64,000 nucleotides of DNA from Leucosporidium creatinivorum (Eukaryota; Basidiomycota; Microbotryomycetes; Leucosporidiales; Leucosporidiaceae): the NCBI GenBank assembly GCA_001600635.1, contig BCKL01000003.1:1220928-1284927 (forward strand), given 5' to 3'. The notes beneath the pieces are model-generated. The model was not told where the DNA came from. It worked only from the letters and a program-made list of their open reading frames with translations, and ran no database searches. Positions 45,634-57,657 of this stretch are shown piece after piece (position 1 is the first letter of the stretch; every line of letters starts with the position of its first letter). The translations under genes and the position numbers were made by a program.

Positions 45634-46966
45634 ATGGAGTCCCTCGGGCGACTCGGTGACAAGCTACCAGGAGCAGAAGCCGAGGAGAAAGAACTGCAGG
45701 CGTCGTTCAGGTCTGCCGCTCTCGCCATCACTGGCCTGTTCAAGCAGGGCAAGAAAGCTACCAACAAAGGTGAGTCTACTACAGCTCATCTGTGCTCCCC
45801 GGCCTGTCTCGAACGAGGTACAGAGTGGCGCATGGGACGCCTCCGAGTTGACGCAACGCTCGCAAGAGTCACGCGAGTGAGAGCGCTGAGCTGACCACTA
45901 GCCTCGTACACAACAGCCTACATCGCAGGCAAGCGTGAAGCACTACAGGATGTCCTCGAGTTCCTTCAGACGAGCCTCGACCACCCGTCCCAGCCGGCGC
46001 AGGGCCCGCTCAACGTCGCCCGCTTGATTGATTACATCTGCGTGAGTTCCTCCCGCTCTCGGCTAAGCAGCAGGGGGCATCGAGACTGATCCTATCGACC
46101 TACAGGCTCGACAAGAGACGCTCAAGGCCGAGGAGGAAGGCGAGGACGAGGACGACAGCAACGCGGGGGCTCCCAACGCGTCGACCTCGGCGGCCTCTCG
46201 CTCAGCAGCAGTTCGGCCTCCTTCTCCCATTACTCGCCAGAGCTTCCCTTCACCTACACGACCTCCCGCTCCTTCCGCCGCGCCATTAATCGCTCGCCCC
46301 GCCTCGGCGCTCAACTACTCGCAACACCAGCAACAGCCTATCGCTTCCACCTCCTCCTCGGCGCCTTCCTCGCCCGCCTTCACCCGGCTTTCACCTTCCT
46401 CGTTCGCTAGGCCTCTACCACTACCCTCACACGCTCCCTTCCCTTTCACCGCCCCTTCCTCGCCCCTCGCCAGCTCCTCCTCCGCTCACGGCGGCCATAA
46501 CACCCCTCTCGCACTCAGCAACTCTAGCACCGGAGGACTCGCCGCTAGTCCGTTGACGCGGAGTCAAGCGAGGCAGCATCGTTCAGGTGGTGCTAGGAAG
46601 TCGAGGGGAGGCAACGGATCGGCTGCGTCAAGGGAGAGGGGAGAGAGGGGCAGCGCCGAGGGTGCCGTTGTGGTGGATGCCAGTGGCGCGGCTGGAGCGG
46701 CGGATGGGTCGCTCAGTGGGAGTATGAAGCGGAGGTGGGCCAATGTTGCCTTGTCGGAGGTTTCCCTCGGTCAGGATGGCGAGGGCGGAGCGAGCGAGAG
46801 TGACGAGGAGGAAGGAGCGGAGGGTCAAACGGGCGGTCAAGACGGCGTGGAGAATGGGGAGGAGGGTGCTCGCATCGGAGAGGACTCGATGGAGATGGAG
46901 ATGGATGGATGGAATGGGCTGGGAGAGCGGCCGAGTAAGAGGGTCGCCAGGACGAGCTTGAGGTAG
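45634..46966 (+). CDS. HAPSTR1/TAPR1-like stress-response regulator (tentative)
   Basis: Three exons (45634-45769, 45917-46041, 46106-46966) give 373 residues. The first 95 residues are helical and folded: FRSAALAITGLFKQGKKATN then AYIAGKREALQDVLEFLQTS. This recalls the conserved core of the eukaryotic C16orf72/HAPSTR1 family (TAPR1-like domain), in which helices around a tyrosine/glycine-containing turn mediate dimerisation. The remaining 280 residues are Ser/Pro/Ala-rich, then acidic, ending in a basic RPSKRVARTSLR that could be a nuclear signal. In animals HAPSTR1 binds the ubiquitin ligase HUWE1. Whether that holds here is unknown; the match is from memory of the helix pattern only. Confidence 0.6.
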
Positions 46967-47455
46967 AGCGGGAGCAGGCTCGGCGCTCTGAGCGGTCGAT
47001 ATGTGTTAGCCTGGAGGTGGATGTGTAGTCGTAGCGTTGTCCAGAGATTTCGCATGATGTGCTTGTAACAGCTCCTACCTCGTTTAACATCGCAGAAGTC
47101 CCTTGCCGTGATCGCGAATGGGAGAGCCGAGCCTTCGGTCGAGAAACGAGCTGACGGCTGACAGACTTCTGCTCGATCTGTTTCTGCCTCAATTCGTGAG
47201 GCGTTTGGTTCCGTGCAGTCAGCGATACGTGTCCAGCTCTCGAGCCTTGTTCTTGCCCTCGCGATGAAACGGCTAGTGGGTTGCGAGATTGCAGTAGTAA
47301 AGGACGGGCGATAACGAAGGAGGGCACTAGAGCGGGGAGATATAAGGAACGACGGGTGTACTAAGCTGATGAAGGGAGGGCGAGTGGACTGAGGGCGAGC
47401 AGACCGTCAGCGAGCAGCTCGGCGCAGAGAGAGCAGAGAAGGCACACCTCGGAGG
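46967..47455. other. Convergent 3' intergenic region
   Basis: About 490 bases between the 3' ends of the TAPR1-like and FYVE-RING genes. Minus-strand open frames here give Arg/Ser/Pro-rich peptides without recognisable features. Nothing else seen. Confidence 0.4.
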
Positions 47456-50400
47456 TTAGGGTAGGATGTCACGACTGGCGTGGAAGGGGCAGCTCTTGCC
47501 GCGGTCTAGCCAAGATTTGATGCAGCCCTGCAGATGAGAGGAAGGTGAGCGAAAGCTCGACCACGACCAAGCGGCGAGACGGACCTGGTGAAAGTAGCAG
47601 AGGCAAGGCAGGCGAGCGAGCTTGTCGTTGATCACAAACTCCTCAAAGCAAATGCGACATTCCTCCGAGACTGTCCGACGTGAAGAAGAGTCAGCTCGAG
47701 CTCCTACCGAGCCGAGGGACGAACGACGAAGCTCACCCAAAGGACCAGGCGGAAGCTTGAAGACGAGATACCTCCCACCTTGCACGATCGATCCACCTCC
47801 CGTCTCCAAACAGTCCTTGACGTGCTCTTCCTGCTCATCCCGGCCTCCTAGCCCACCGAGATGAGTCCCGCAGACCGGACAGTCGGTGAGGTCGCTCACG
47901 TCCGATGCGCCCGCCTCGCTCGGACTGGCGCTCCCAACGCTGGACGAGCCCGAGGGGAAGAAGGATCCAGCGGTGAGGATCGAAGCACCGCCGCCTGGTG
48001 TAGACGTGGAGGAGGTAGCGAGGCCGGCGGGAAGGGAGAGAGCGGCGTGGCAGGTGTCGCAAGTTCGGTAGCGAAGCGAGTCCCATGGATCCTCAGTGGC
48101 GTGGGCACCGGGCTCATGGACGACGGTGGAGGGTTCGAGTCGGTGTGTGTGGGTCGAGCATGAGTTGCAGACGATTTGGCCGCAGCTGAGGAGGAAATGA
48201 AGGTCAGTTCTCCGCCCAAGAGGGGCGAGCGATGAAAGACGTACCGACGGCAATGATGCTTCCTGATGAAGAAAGTGAACTTGCGCTGGCATCGCCGACA
48301 CTCGTTGGCGAGCTCGTCGGCCTCCCACACAGCCGCTGTTGCTGGGCTCGGCGAGCTCCCGCCGACCTTGACAGCTCGACTGTGGTGGATCTGCGAGGTC
48401 TCGTGCGTTGGGACACGGAAGTCAGGAGCTTGCGAGAGCTGGGGGGTGAGGTCGGGGTAGGAAGAGCTGGTGGCGGCGTTGGGAGGCTGGGAGAAATAGT
48501 CCGAGGTCGAGCCGCCGCTCACCGAGCGAGATGATTGGCGAGAGGTGATACTGGCAGGGCAGTTGGTGATTGTAGTGAAGATGGAGCGAGCGTCGTCATC
48601 GTCTGGGTCGGCGTCGCGGCCGCTGTAGATGAACTCGTCGTCCGAGTCTACGAAAACGAGGAGGTCAGTTCGGGAGCCAAGCAAGTCGACGCCGAGATGG
48701 CAAACTCACCATCTTCCTCATCCTCGGGTCCTAGCTCGGTACGCATGAGAGCGAGCTGGTGAAGGAAAGCCTCGAGCTCTCCCTCAGCCTTCCTCCTCGT
48801 CTCGGCGTTCTCATCGCTTAAGATGCCGGCCCTCAACTCGTCCGCCGCGCGCTCTAGCCTCGCCGCCGCTTTCCTCAGCTCGGCTCGATCCAAGTCGGGC
48901 TCCTCTTCGCCCTCAGCGAGCACCGTCTTTCCCGAGCGGATGCTGGCACGATCCGATGATGAGGAGGCGGGTGGGGCGTGGATGCCGGCGAGGAACTGAG
49001 CACGAGCGCGATAGTCCTCTGTCGCTGGAGGAGCTGCTGGCGAATGAGTGGCGTCCTTTGACCTCGAATCGTTGACCTCGACCTCGTCGTCCTGCTTGCG
49101 CTCGCCGAAACCCCAGCTGGGGATGTCGAGTCGACGCCGCATGACCCTGACCCATCGTCTCCTCCGCACCCATTTCTGTCCTCCGAAACTCATCCCGCTA
49201 TCGCCCTCGAGCACTCTCCGCAGGTCCGCCGGAGGTTCGGACGACCATTCCTCGGCGGGCGCGTCGAACGAGGTAGCGTATGACCATCCATCGACGGGAG
49301 ATGAGGAAGGATCGGTGAGGTCGACGCTCCAGTCGGAGAGCCAGAACCAGGCTGCCTCGCCCTGGGGTACAGGCGCCGAGTTGGATGGCTCGCGAGGGCT
49401 AGCGAGCGGGGTTGCGTCGCCCGAGGTCGAGGCGAGGACGGCCGAGAGAGACGAGGTAGCACTCGAACGACGCGAGCCGCCTTGAGGACGCTTTCCCTCG
49501 GCGATTGAGGCGCTCTTGCCTCGTCCACGACCTGGTCGGCCAGCGCTACGGACCTCCCGCTGCTCGGGGAGGATCACCTCCGACTCCTTGCCAACGATGG
49601 GCAATCCGATCTCGCTGCGGAAGACGGGGAGGTCGGACGAGTCGTCGGCTTGGAGACCTGGGATGGTGGGCATGGTTAAGGCGGTGCGGTTGTCGTTTCG
49701 ACTGAGAGCTTTCGAGCTCCACCGAGGGGCTTGGCCGGCGGCGAGGGTTCCGAGGGAAGAGAGCTTCTTGAGAGTCGGACGAGCAAGACGAGTGTTCTCG
49801 TGAAGGACGACGGGGTGGGTGGAGTGGAGGAGGAGGGGATTGTAGGGCGATTGAGGGGTGCCGTCCGGCGTCGTGCTGGTCCAGACGGAGGCTTCGTATT
49901 GAGCGAGGACGGTGCAGATGTTGACCTCGAAGACGGCAGCGGCGAGGTCGTAGGCCGTCTCGCCCCAGGCGTTGCGAAGCAGAGGGTCGGCGCCTCGTTT
50001 GGTGAGGTAGTGAACAATGGGAAGTTGACCCTTTGATGCACCGTTCACTGCAGATGAAGTTGAGTCAGCTGAGCGTCTCAAGGTTTGTAGTGAAACGCGA
50101 CGTACTGAGAGCCGTGTAGCCGTGCTTGGAGCGCAGGTCGACTTGAGCGCCGGCCTCGACGAGCAGGCGAGCAATGTCGAGCCAGCCGCGAGATGCTGCG
50201 TTGTGGAGGGGCTGTGGAGATGGTACATTAGCGCAATTCAGCGCGAAGAGGATCGGCCAAGCTCACTGTCCAACCGTCTCCATCAGCAACATCGACCGCG
50301 ACGCCCGCGTCGACGAGGAAGCGGCAGACGTTGAGATGTCCTCGGTGGGAGGCCTTGTGCAGAGGTGTCTGATGAGAGAGCCGTCAGATAGTGCTTCTTT

Positions 50401-51581
50401 TTCGTGAGATGACACTGCACGGCTCACCTCGCCCTCAGCGTCCTCTAAGCCGGTCATCGCACCAGCTTTCTCGGCGAGCCACTCGACGACCTGCGAGTTG
50501 TCAGCCGGAGTCCGCTACGCATACCGACCACCGGAACTCACCTCGACATGTCCTCGACCAGCGGCGAGGTGTAGCGGAGTCAGTCCACTCGAGCTGAGCG
50601 TTCGGTTGGCGAGCGTGAAGACCGAAGGCGCCTCGTCGCTGCCATCGCCTCCGCTGAGCAGCGCTTGCAGTCGGTACAGGTCGCCGGTGATGCAGGCATC
50701 GGTGATGAGCGACTTGAGAACGGCTGGATCGTATCCATTGGCGCCGACGCTGCCCGTCGCCGTGTTCGTCTCGCGTGACTGCGAAAGCCGGTGATGAGGA
50801 GTCCGGGCGGAGGGAGTGGTCGAAAGGTCGGGAGATGTAGGAGGTTCGGAGGCGTTGAAGTGGGCGAAGGGTGAAGCATCACGAGGGGTGACCGAAGTGC
50901 CGTACTGGAGGGGATGACCGAGGTTGCCTTCCTGGCCCTCTCTGATGGCGGATGTGGAGGAAGAGCGCTCCCGCGAGAGGGACGAGGCCGTCCGTGGCAT
51001 AGTAATGGGTGCTGTAGGCGAGGCGAAGGGGAAGGTGAACGGCGCAGCTTCGGCGTTGAGCTTCAGAGCGCTGGAGCGCGGTGCTTTGGCGGTGGGCTCT
51101 GAAGAGTTGGATGGCGCTTGCTCCTCTGGTAGCTCAGCTGTAGCATCTTCCTTCGGTTCTTCTGCAGCCGCTTCTGCTGCCTCTGGCGCTGGAGGCTGCT
51201 CATCCTGGCGCTCGTGCCCGCTCGACGCGCTCGACCACATGTCGGATTCGAAAGGCTGGGCGAAAAGGTCTTGTCGGGCTGCAGGCTGAGTAGCCCACGA
51301 TGAGCTCGAGTGCTTGAGTGTAGGTTTGAGCTCTGGCGAGGTCGAGGCGAATCCAGATAGCGGATGTGAGAGCGGATCGCTGCGTATGCTGTGGTGAGCT
51401 GTGCTCTTACGTTGAGTGGCAGGAGGAAGCTCACCTCGCCATACTCGTCTCTGTAGCTCAGCTGCAAGCGAGTTGGAACCCGAAGCTGGAGGCGAAGGGA
51501 GAGCCGTTCGGCGCTTTGAGCTCTCCAAGTCGACGAGTCCAAGCTCAACCGGGCTTGACCTCCTACCAATCGCTCGCTCAT
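47456..51581 (-). CDS. Ankyrin-DysF-FYVE-RING protein, predicted endosomal E3 ubiquitin ligase
   Basis: One minus-strand gene of about ten exons, roughly 1,200 residues. Order: a Ser/Pro-rich N-terminus; four ankyrin repeats (SSGLTPLHLAAGRGHVE, ETPLHKASHRGHLNVCRFL, GWTPLHNAASRGWLDIARLL, LPIVHYLTKRGADPLLRN); a DysF/Pex24-type segment (WFWLSDWSVDLTD, then QKWVRRRRWVRVMRR); a helical linker; a FYVE finger with all three signatures (WEAD, RKHHCRRCG, YRTCDTC), which predicts PI3P binding on endosomes; and a C-terminal ZNRF-type RING (CRICFEEF, LPCLCYFHQGCIKSW, SCPFH), which predicts E3 activity. FYVE+RING recalls yeast Pib1. The N-terminus is unsettled: the best ATG is 51581 but needs a 44-base or a shifted intron to enter the main frame. 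An intron at about 48707 joins the acidic linker in frame, which argues that this is one gene. Confidence 0.85.
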
Positions 51582-51674
51582 TCTTATCGACTACATCTAA
51601 CTCTCAGCGATCCGCTTCAGTGCTCTTACCTGCTCCACCTCAGCTCTTCAACCGACCCCGCACCCACTCGCTCG
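51582..51674. promoter_or_regulatory. Short divergent promoter region
   Basis: If the FYVE-RING gene starts at 51581, only 93 bases separate it from the PLP-enzyme ATG at 51675, implying a shared promoter with overlapping leaders. The exact length depends on the unsettled FYVE-RING start. Confidence 0.45.
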
Positions 51675-53626
51675 ATGGCACCTTCACCTCCCAAAGCCGG
51701 GTTTGCTACAAGAGCGACTCATGGGGATGAGCAGTACATCTCTGGCCCCGAGGTTGCTCCCAACATCTCGTACGTATCCTACAGCTCATCCTGAGGGGCA
51801 CGGCTGACCCAAGCCGACCTCCGGCTTGCGCCATCCTTCTCTGTACACCTCGTCGCCGCATTACACTGTGCTCCTCCCCTACAGACTAAGCACTACCTTT
51901 CGACACCCGAGCCCGGATGAGATTGCTGCGCAGAAGCCTGGGCATTACTCCTCCGAGTGGGATCCTTCGGAGCCGTCTCGCGATATCTACTCTCGGTGAG
52001 TGAGCTCTTCAACTTTCCACGACCCATTGTTGGCTGAACCTTGCATTTTACAACAGCTACACCCAGCCGACGCTTACTCGAAGCGAGAAGGTCCTCTCCG
52101 AGCTGATTGGGAATCCGACCCTCCTCTACCCCTCGGGCATCGCTGCTGCCTTCGCCATCCTCCTCCTGGTCCGGCCGGACGTGATTGCCGTCACTGGAGG
52201 GTATCATGGCTGCCACGCTTCGTTCGAGGTCTATCGGCAGATGAGGGGAGTCGAGAACGTCGTGAGTGATGGCTCGGCGCTCGCATCGTTCCGAACTCAA
52301 GCCCAGACTGACCTTTCTCACTCTCAGAACATCGTCCAACTTGACGACGAGTACTCTCAGGATACAGGAAAGCTACTCGTCTGGCTAGAGACCCCGCTGA
52401 ACCCGACCGGCGAGGTTCGGTCGATCGAGCAGTGTGAGTTGGCCTGAGGCTGAGGCTGAGCGAGTTGAATGGTCTTTCCTCGCTGACCATGACGCTCTAC
52501 AGACTCGAACAGGGCGCATGCTGTCGGAGGAGTCGTCGCTGTCGACTCTACCTTCGCCCCTCCCCCCATTCAGGTGAGCTCGGCGATTCTCTGACCCTCG
52601 GTTTCAGCTGCTGGCTCCCTTCAGTCGCTAGTAGCTTCTCACTCTCATCGGCCGCTAACGACTTCACTCACAGGACCCTTTCAAATGGGGCGCCGACCTC
52701 GTCATGCACTCGGCCACAAAGTATTTCGGGGGTCGTGAGTCCAGTTTCCGCCAGCAACCCTCGCCCGAGCTCACCTCCCCATCCGCAGATTCGGATGCGC
52801 TGAGTGGGACTGTGAGCGTTCGCGACAAGACGCAGTGGCTCCAACTGTGGCATAACAGGACGTACACTGGAACCAATCCCGGCTCGAGTGGGTTGACGGT
52901 TCCGCCAAGCTCGGCCGAAGCTGACTCCTTCTCCCGCTCTTGAATAGTGGAATCATGGCTCATCCTCCGATCCCTTCGCACGCTCCCTCTTCGCATAACG
53001 CGCCAAGTCACCAACGCGACCGCCCTCGCCCAATGGCTGGCTTCACTCACCCGTGCCGCTCCCGGCTCGACTCTGGATGGCATCGCCGGCGTTGTCAACG
53101 AGGTCTGGCATGGTACGCTGCAGAAGAATGCTAGTTCTCTCATTGGAGAAGGCAAGCAGATGTCGATGGGTAGCGCTTGCTTTGCCTTCACGACCACGAA
53201 GCCGCTCTACGCCGAATACCTCGGTCATCAGCTCAAGCTGTTTGTGGTGAGTTGGCGCCGTCTCTCCGGGCGTAGGGCAGTCGCTGACGATTTCTACTAT
53301 GATCTAGCCTGCCACCTCACTTGGAGGCGTGGAGAGCCTCATTGAGCAGCGCTCCATCTCAGACCCAGGAGCTGACCCTCGCTTGCGTGAGTTCTCCTTC
53401 CTCTTCATCAGCTGTCTGCTCTCGGCTGACTCTAATCACTCCCAGTGCGACTCTCTATCGGCCTCGAGGACTTTGAGGATCTGAAGGCGGATCTCATCGC
53501 CGGCTTTGCCAAGGTTATCGAGGTGAGATCTCGGCGAGGGCCTTTCCTTTTCTCCTAGTCGAAGTCGACGCTGACGCCTTCGCTTCGCTACACCAGATTG
53601 AGCAAGGCAAGGTCAGCAAGCTATAG
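51675..53626 (+). CDS. Cys/Met-metabolism PLP-dependent enzyme (cystathionine gamma-synthase/beta-lyase family)
   Basis: A cytosolic transsulfuration-type enzyme. Multiple short introns. The fold-type I hallmarks are present in order: YSRYTQPTLTRSEKVLSELI, LLYPSGIAAAFAILLLVRPD, GGYHGCHASFEVYRQM (phosphate-side loop), LETPLNPTGEVRSIEQ, VVAVDSTFAPPPIQDPF, and the PLP-lysine motif DLVMHSATKYFGGHSD with the lysine codon near 52719. Later come the SLGGVESLIEQRS and LRLSIGLEDFEDLKADL signatures. The GHSD motif is assembled across an intron. The sequence departs from the most common CGS/CBL type (ETPLNPTGEV rather than ESPTNPLLKI) and looks closer to the fungal YHR112C-type group, so the exact substrate is uncertain. 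Confidence 0.88.
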
Positions 53627-54031
53627 ATATGTATTGCAGCTGCACTAGAAGAGAAAGTAAAGAAGCCGGTTCCGTATCGTCGGGAGAGCGATCGAGCTTC
53701 GGGAAGCTGAGACAACTTGAGGAGCTTCGCAGCGAGAGAGCAAGACCTGGAGAGCTGTAGGTAGTCAGGAAAGCTGCGTGATACTACTGCACTGTTCTCT
53801 TACCGTGGTCGAGCGCTTAACCGGCGTTCCCGCTTTCGAAGGCGAGAATAGACGATCTTGAAGTGGAAACGGCGCCGACCGTATGGAGACTGCGCTCGCC
53901 CCAATTGGTGCTGCGACGTTGCGAGGAGAGCTGCACGCTTGTACTGCTACCACATCTTGCCGACACGGGGATCAGACGCTTTACAGTGTGCAGCTGCTCT
54001 CGAGCAGGTCGTGCTTCGAGAAGAAGACACC
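53627..54031. other. Intergenic region upstream of the velvet gene
   Basis: About 400 bases between two plus-strand genes. It should hold the 3' region of the PLP-enzyme gene and the velvet promoter. No separate gene recognised. Confidence 0.4.
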
Positions 54032-55329
54032 ATGGACCACCCTGATGGCATCGCAGAGGTGCTGGCCTCTCTCGCTGGACCTCCCGTCGACAGCGACTTT
54101 GAGCTCGAAATCGTTCAGCAGCCTATTCGAGCTCGCATGTGTGGTCTAGGTGACAGAGTGAGTGAAGGCGATGCATGCAGCTAGGGATAACAAGAGCTGA
54201 CATCCTCGGCGCCGAAGGATCGAAGGCCGATTACGCCTCCCCTCATCGTCAAGCTCATCTGCAAGGACCCTCATACGGGAGAGATTCTTCCAGTCGAGTA
54301 CGTTGCGTGTCTTCAAGCTCGCCTACCGAAGCTGAGCCCTCGTCTCTCCTCAGCGACCTCGACACTTCCTTCCTCATCGTCGCAGCCGACTTGCGCACTC
54401 CCGAGCTCGAGGACGCCAATATTGTCCGCACCGCACCATCATGGGACTTCCACAATACATCTGCAGCACCCTCAAGTGCTGCAAGCTCCAGCGCTTCCTC
54501 CGTTCGGTCGCCATCATTCGACCCCTCGCCGCGGTTCGCAGAACGCCATCTCTCGCCGCAGTACTCGGAGGAGTCGCCCGCACCGCCTTCTCCTCGAAAA
54601 CACTCGCGCGATGAACCCCTCCCTACACCTCCCACCACCAACGATCTCGAAGCCGCCGAGTTCTCGCCTCGGCCGACCCATGGCGCTCCTCCTCCGCCGA
54701 CGTCTCCATCCGTTCCCCTGTCGCCCAATCGCCCACCATCACCTAAGCTGCCTCCCTTTATCCTCCACACCAAGACCGAGACCCTCAATGAGACTTCAGC
54801 GCCGCCATCGAAGCGCCGCCGAGCTTCGGACACCAGCGCCGAGTCGCAAGCGTTCATCCCTTACGCCAACGAGGCGCAGGGCCTGCAAAACAAAGAGCAC
54901 GCTCCTGCTGTACCAAATCTTATCGGCGCTTTACACACGAACGCCTACAAGCTGAACGACGAGGATGGGAAGTCGGGCATCTTCTTCGTCTTGCCAGACC
55001 TCTCCGTTCGAACCGAGGGACATTTTCGTCTTCGCCTGAGGCTACTCTCGATTGGATAGTGAGTCGACCGACCTATTCTTTTGTGCACTAGAGCTGACTG
55101 GCCTCTGTTAAGCAGTCGAGGGAGCCGAACCGTTGGAGAAACCGGCGTAATGGCTTCGACCGAGTCTCAACCTTTCGCAGTCAGCTCGGCGAAGAAGTTT
55201 GAGGGTATGATGGATCCCACCAGCCTTTCCAAGTGTTTCGCGAAGCAGGGGGTCAGGATTGCCACTCGGAAGGTGGCGAGGTCGAAAGGGAAGGCATCAA
55301 GTGGAGGGAGCCCCGAGGGTCATGATTAG
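54032..55329 (+). CDS. Velvet-domain transcription regulator (VosA/VelB-like)
   Basis: Velvet proteins are fungal DNA-binding regulators with an NF-kB-like fold that control development, spores and secondary metabolism. The domain is split: the N-terminal half reads VQQPIRARMCGLGDR joined to DRRPITPPLIVKLICKD, followed by DTSFLIVAADLRTPE. The C-terminal half reads NLIGALHTNAYKLNDEDGKS, then FFVLPDLSVRTEGHFRLR and, after an intron, QPFAVSSAKKFEGMMD with LSKCFAKQGVRIATRK. Between them sits a long (about 150-residue) Ser/Pro/Arg-rich insert, a feature I associate with VosA/VelB-type proteins. The C-terminus is Lys/Gly-rich. Start 54032 is the ATG just ahead of the conserved block. Which velvet class it belongs to cannot be settled by eye. 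Confidence 0.92.
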
Positions 55330-55941
55330 ACGTGGGCGAGCTCGGGAAACAGTAGTAGTGGGCTGTGATTGCTGTTAAGTGTTGTTGTGCGATATAGCCG
55401 TGCTGTCAAGAACTTTTTGTCATCGGAGACTGGGGAGTCGAGAGCTTGAGACTCCCAGCGCCGAGGCTCGGCGATGGACTGCCTGGCGCTGAGCACGAGA
55501 GATGCGGCGAGTTGAGACCTGCGGCTGCTCTGTACTGATATTAAAGCTGTCTCTGCATCCACTGTGCGTGCATCTGATGACTGGATCGCGGTGCAGACTG
55601 AGCTCGGCGCCGACGATAGGGGCCGACCAAAGTTCCCCCGCATCAACATCTGCGTGCGTCCCGGATTCGATAACCAAGGCTTTCGAGTTCTGCTGCAGCG
55701 CAATCAAGAGCTCGCTTTGCACCATTACCGAGCCGGCAGCGTCAGCAAGAAGTGGGGGAGGACTCGAGAAAGCTCGACTTCGTCTCTTGCCTTCGTTCGC
55801 CTCGCTGCTCGTATTCTGCTCTATTCTACTGCACTCCAAGCACAGCTCAAAGCTTTTGCTCGACCGCCATACAGCCTGTAAGCTTTCGAATGGATGGCGC
55901 AACGCGAGCGACGAGCTGACGAGCTCGCCCTGCAGTTCACA
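55330..55941. other. Intergenic region upstream of the reductase
   Basis: About 610 bases. A plus-strand frame open from 55502 runs through it and later coincides with the reductase exon 2 frame, but its Cys/Ser/Leu-rich translation has no family features. The reductase itself starts cleanly at 55942, so I treat this as promoter and leader. Confidence 0.4.
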
Positions 55942-57458
55942 ATGCCCAACACGACCCTGCTCTACAACAAGCTGCCCGAAGGTCGGTCTGAGCTCTCTCA
56001 CTGCTCTGTGTAAGCTTACTGACGTTTCCTCTCTCTTCCTCGCAACCTCGAATCCTCGTCGTGTCGGCATTACTTCCGCAACCCCTCCTCTTCGCTCCTC
56101 GCCGGCTCCTCTTTGCACCTCTACAGGCATCCCTATCGCTGGTGAAACTCTGAAGAGGGTCGTAGACGACAGCTTCGACCCCGAGACGGTTCAGCTCAAC
56201 GGCGGAGTGCTCGTACAGTCCAAGGCGCTGTCCCTCGACCCCTACCAGCGTGGCCGACTTCGCGATCCCAGCATTCCCAGCTACTCCCCTGCCTACGAGG
56301 TGGGCAAAGCTTTCCGAGGCTACGCTGTCGGCGTGGTCCTGCGCTCGGACTCGGCGAAGTTCGAACCTGGGCAGATTCTCTCGGGCTCGTGGGACTTCTC
56401 CGAGGTGAGTCATCCTATCGAATAGCTATCCCTCGTCTCTTGAGGTCGACTGACTCCCGTACCGCTGCAGTATGTCGTGCTCACCGAGGAGGAGGCTTCG
56501 GCGACCATCGTTCTCGAGAACAAAGAGAAGCTGCCGTTCACTACTCTCGTGGGCGCGGTCGGGATGTCAGGTGAGCTATCACTTGAGATGCTTCTCTAAG
56601 CTCCAATCAAATGCTCACACTCTCTCAAACCTCGTTCTCCTCTGCCCACCATCACCATCACCGACGCGACCTTCACAGGCAAGACGGCTTACTGGTCTTT
56701 CTACAACATCGGGAAGCCCAAGAAAGGAGAGGCCATCTTCATCTCAGCTGCTGCTGGAGCCGTAGGACAGATTGTTGGTCAGCTCGCGAAGAGGGAAGGC
56801 CTCAAGGTTATCGGCTCGGCTGGATCCGACGACAAGGTCAAATTCATCAAGGAGGAGCTCGGATTTGACGTCGCCTTTAACTGTGCGTACTCTGTCAACC
56901 TTCCCGCTGGACCTGCACTCATGCTGCACGCTCCAACAGACAAGAAGGAGTCGACCGCCGAGATTCTCAAGGAGCACCCTTTCGACATCTACTTCGACAA
57001 CGTCGGCGGAGAGACGCTCGATCTCGCTTTGCAAAACATTCGTCCCTTTGGCCGAATCATTGCGTGTGGAGCTGTGTCTCGTCAGTTCTGCGCTTTCTCG
57101 AGCCATCGCCGAGAGTCGCTCGCTCACCCTCCTCGCTCGCCAGAGTACAACCTCCGGCCCGAAGAGCGCTACGGCGTTAAGAACACATTCCTCGTCATCG
57201 GGAAACAGCTCACCTACCGTGGCTTCATCATCAGTGGCAAGGATCTGGGCAACTTCTTCACTGAGGTCCCCAAGTGGGTGGCTTCGGGCGAGATCAAGTA
57301 AGCGTATTGCACAGCCTCCGTCGTACTCTCTTCTGACTTGTGGTTCATTACTTTACAGAATCCGAGAGCATGTCACGAGTGGGATCGACAACGGTGAAGC
57401 CTTCGTTGCTATGCTCTTGGGCGATAGCTCCGGGAAGGCGGTCATCAGCCTTGCGTAG
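55942..57458 (+). CDS. NADP-dependent alkenal/2-alkenone double-bond reductase (MDR superfamily, PTGR-like)
   Basis: A zinc-independent medium-chain reductase that would reduce the carbon-carbon double bond of enals and enones with NADPH, a detoxification activity. Exon 1 encodes MPNTTLLYNKLPEG; the body shows QSKALSLDPYQRGRLRD (substrate-binding PYxRGR-like motif), GYAVGVVLRSDSAKFEPGQ, VGAVGMSGKTAYWSF, the nucleotide-binding loop ISAAAGAVGQIVGQLAKREG, SAGSDDKVKFIKEELGFD, FDIYFDNVGGETLDLAL, and RPFGRIIACGAVSQYN across an intron. The C-terminus has TYRGFIISGKDL and DNGEAFVAMLLGDSSGKAVI. No catalytic-zinc ligand set is seen, which separates it from alcohol dehydrogenases. About five introns; length near 340 residues fits the family. 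Confidence 0.92.
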
Positions 57459-57657
57459 TCTTCTCTGTGTACCCGACTCGTTCTCGCAATAGCAGTCAAA
57501 ATCCTCAGTACACGCACCGAGGCAGCCAGGGGAGCATGAATAGCCTGCCGAGCGAGCGAAAGGCAACCTCGGTGCTCCTTGAGCAACTCTCCTGCTCCCT
57601 TTACATGAAAGTTCGGATGCGACGTCAATATGAGCATGTTGCTAAGCTATCAAACGT

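Noticed and set aside
54422-54955. 177-residue His/Pro/Arg-rich frame within the velvet insert
   Set aside because: Overlaps the velvet coding exon in another frame; the main frame continues into the conserved C-terminal half of the velvet domain.
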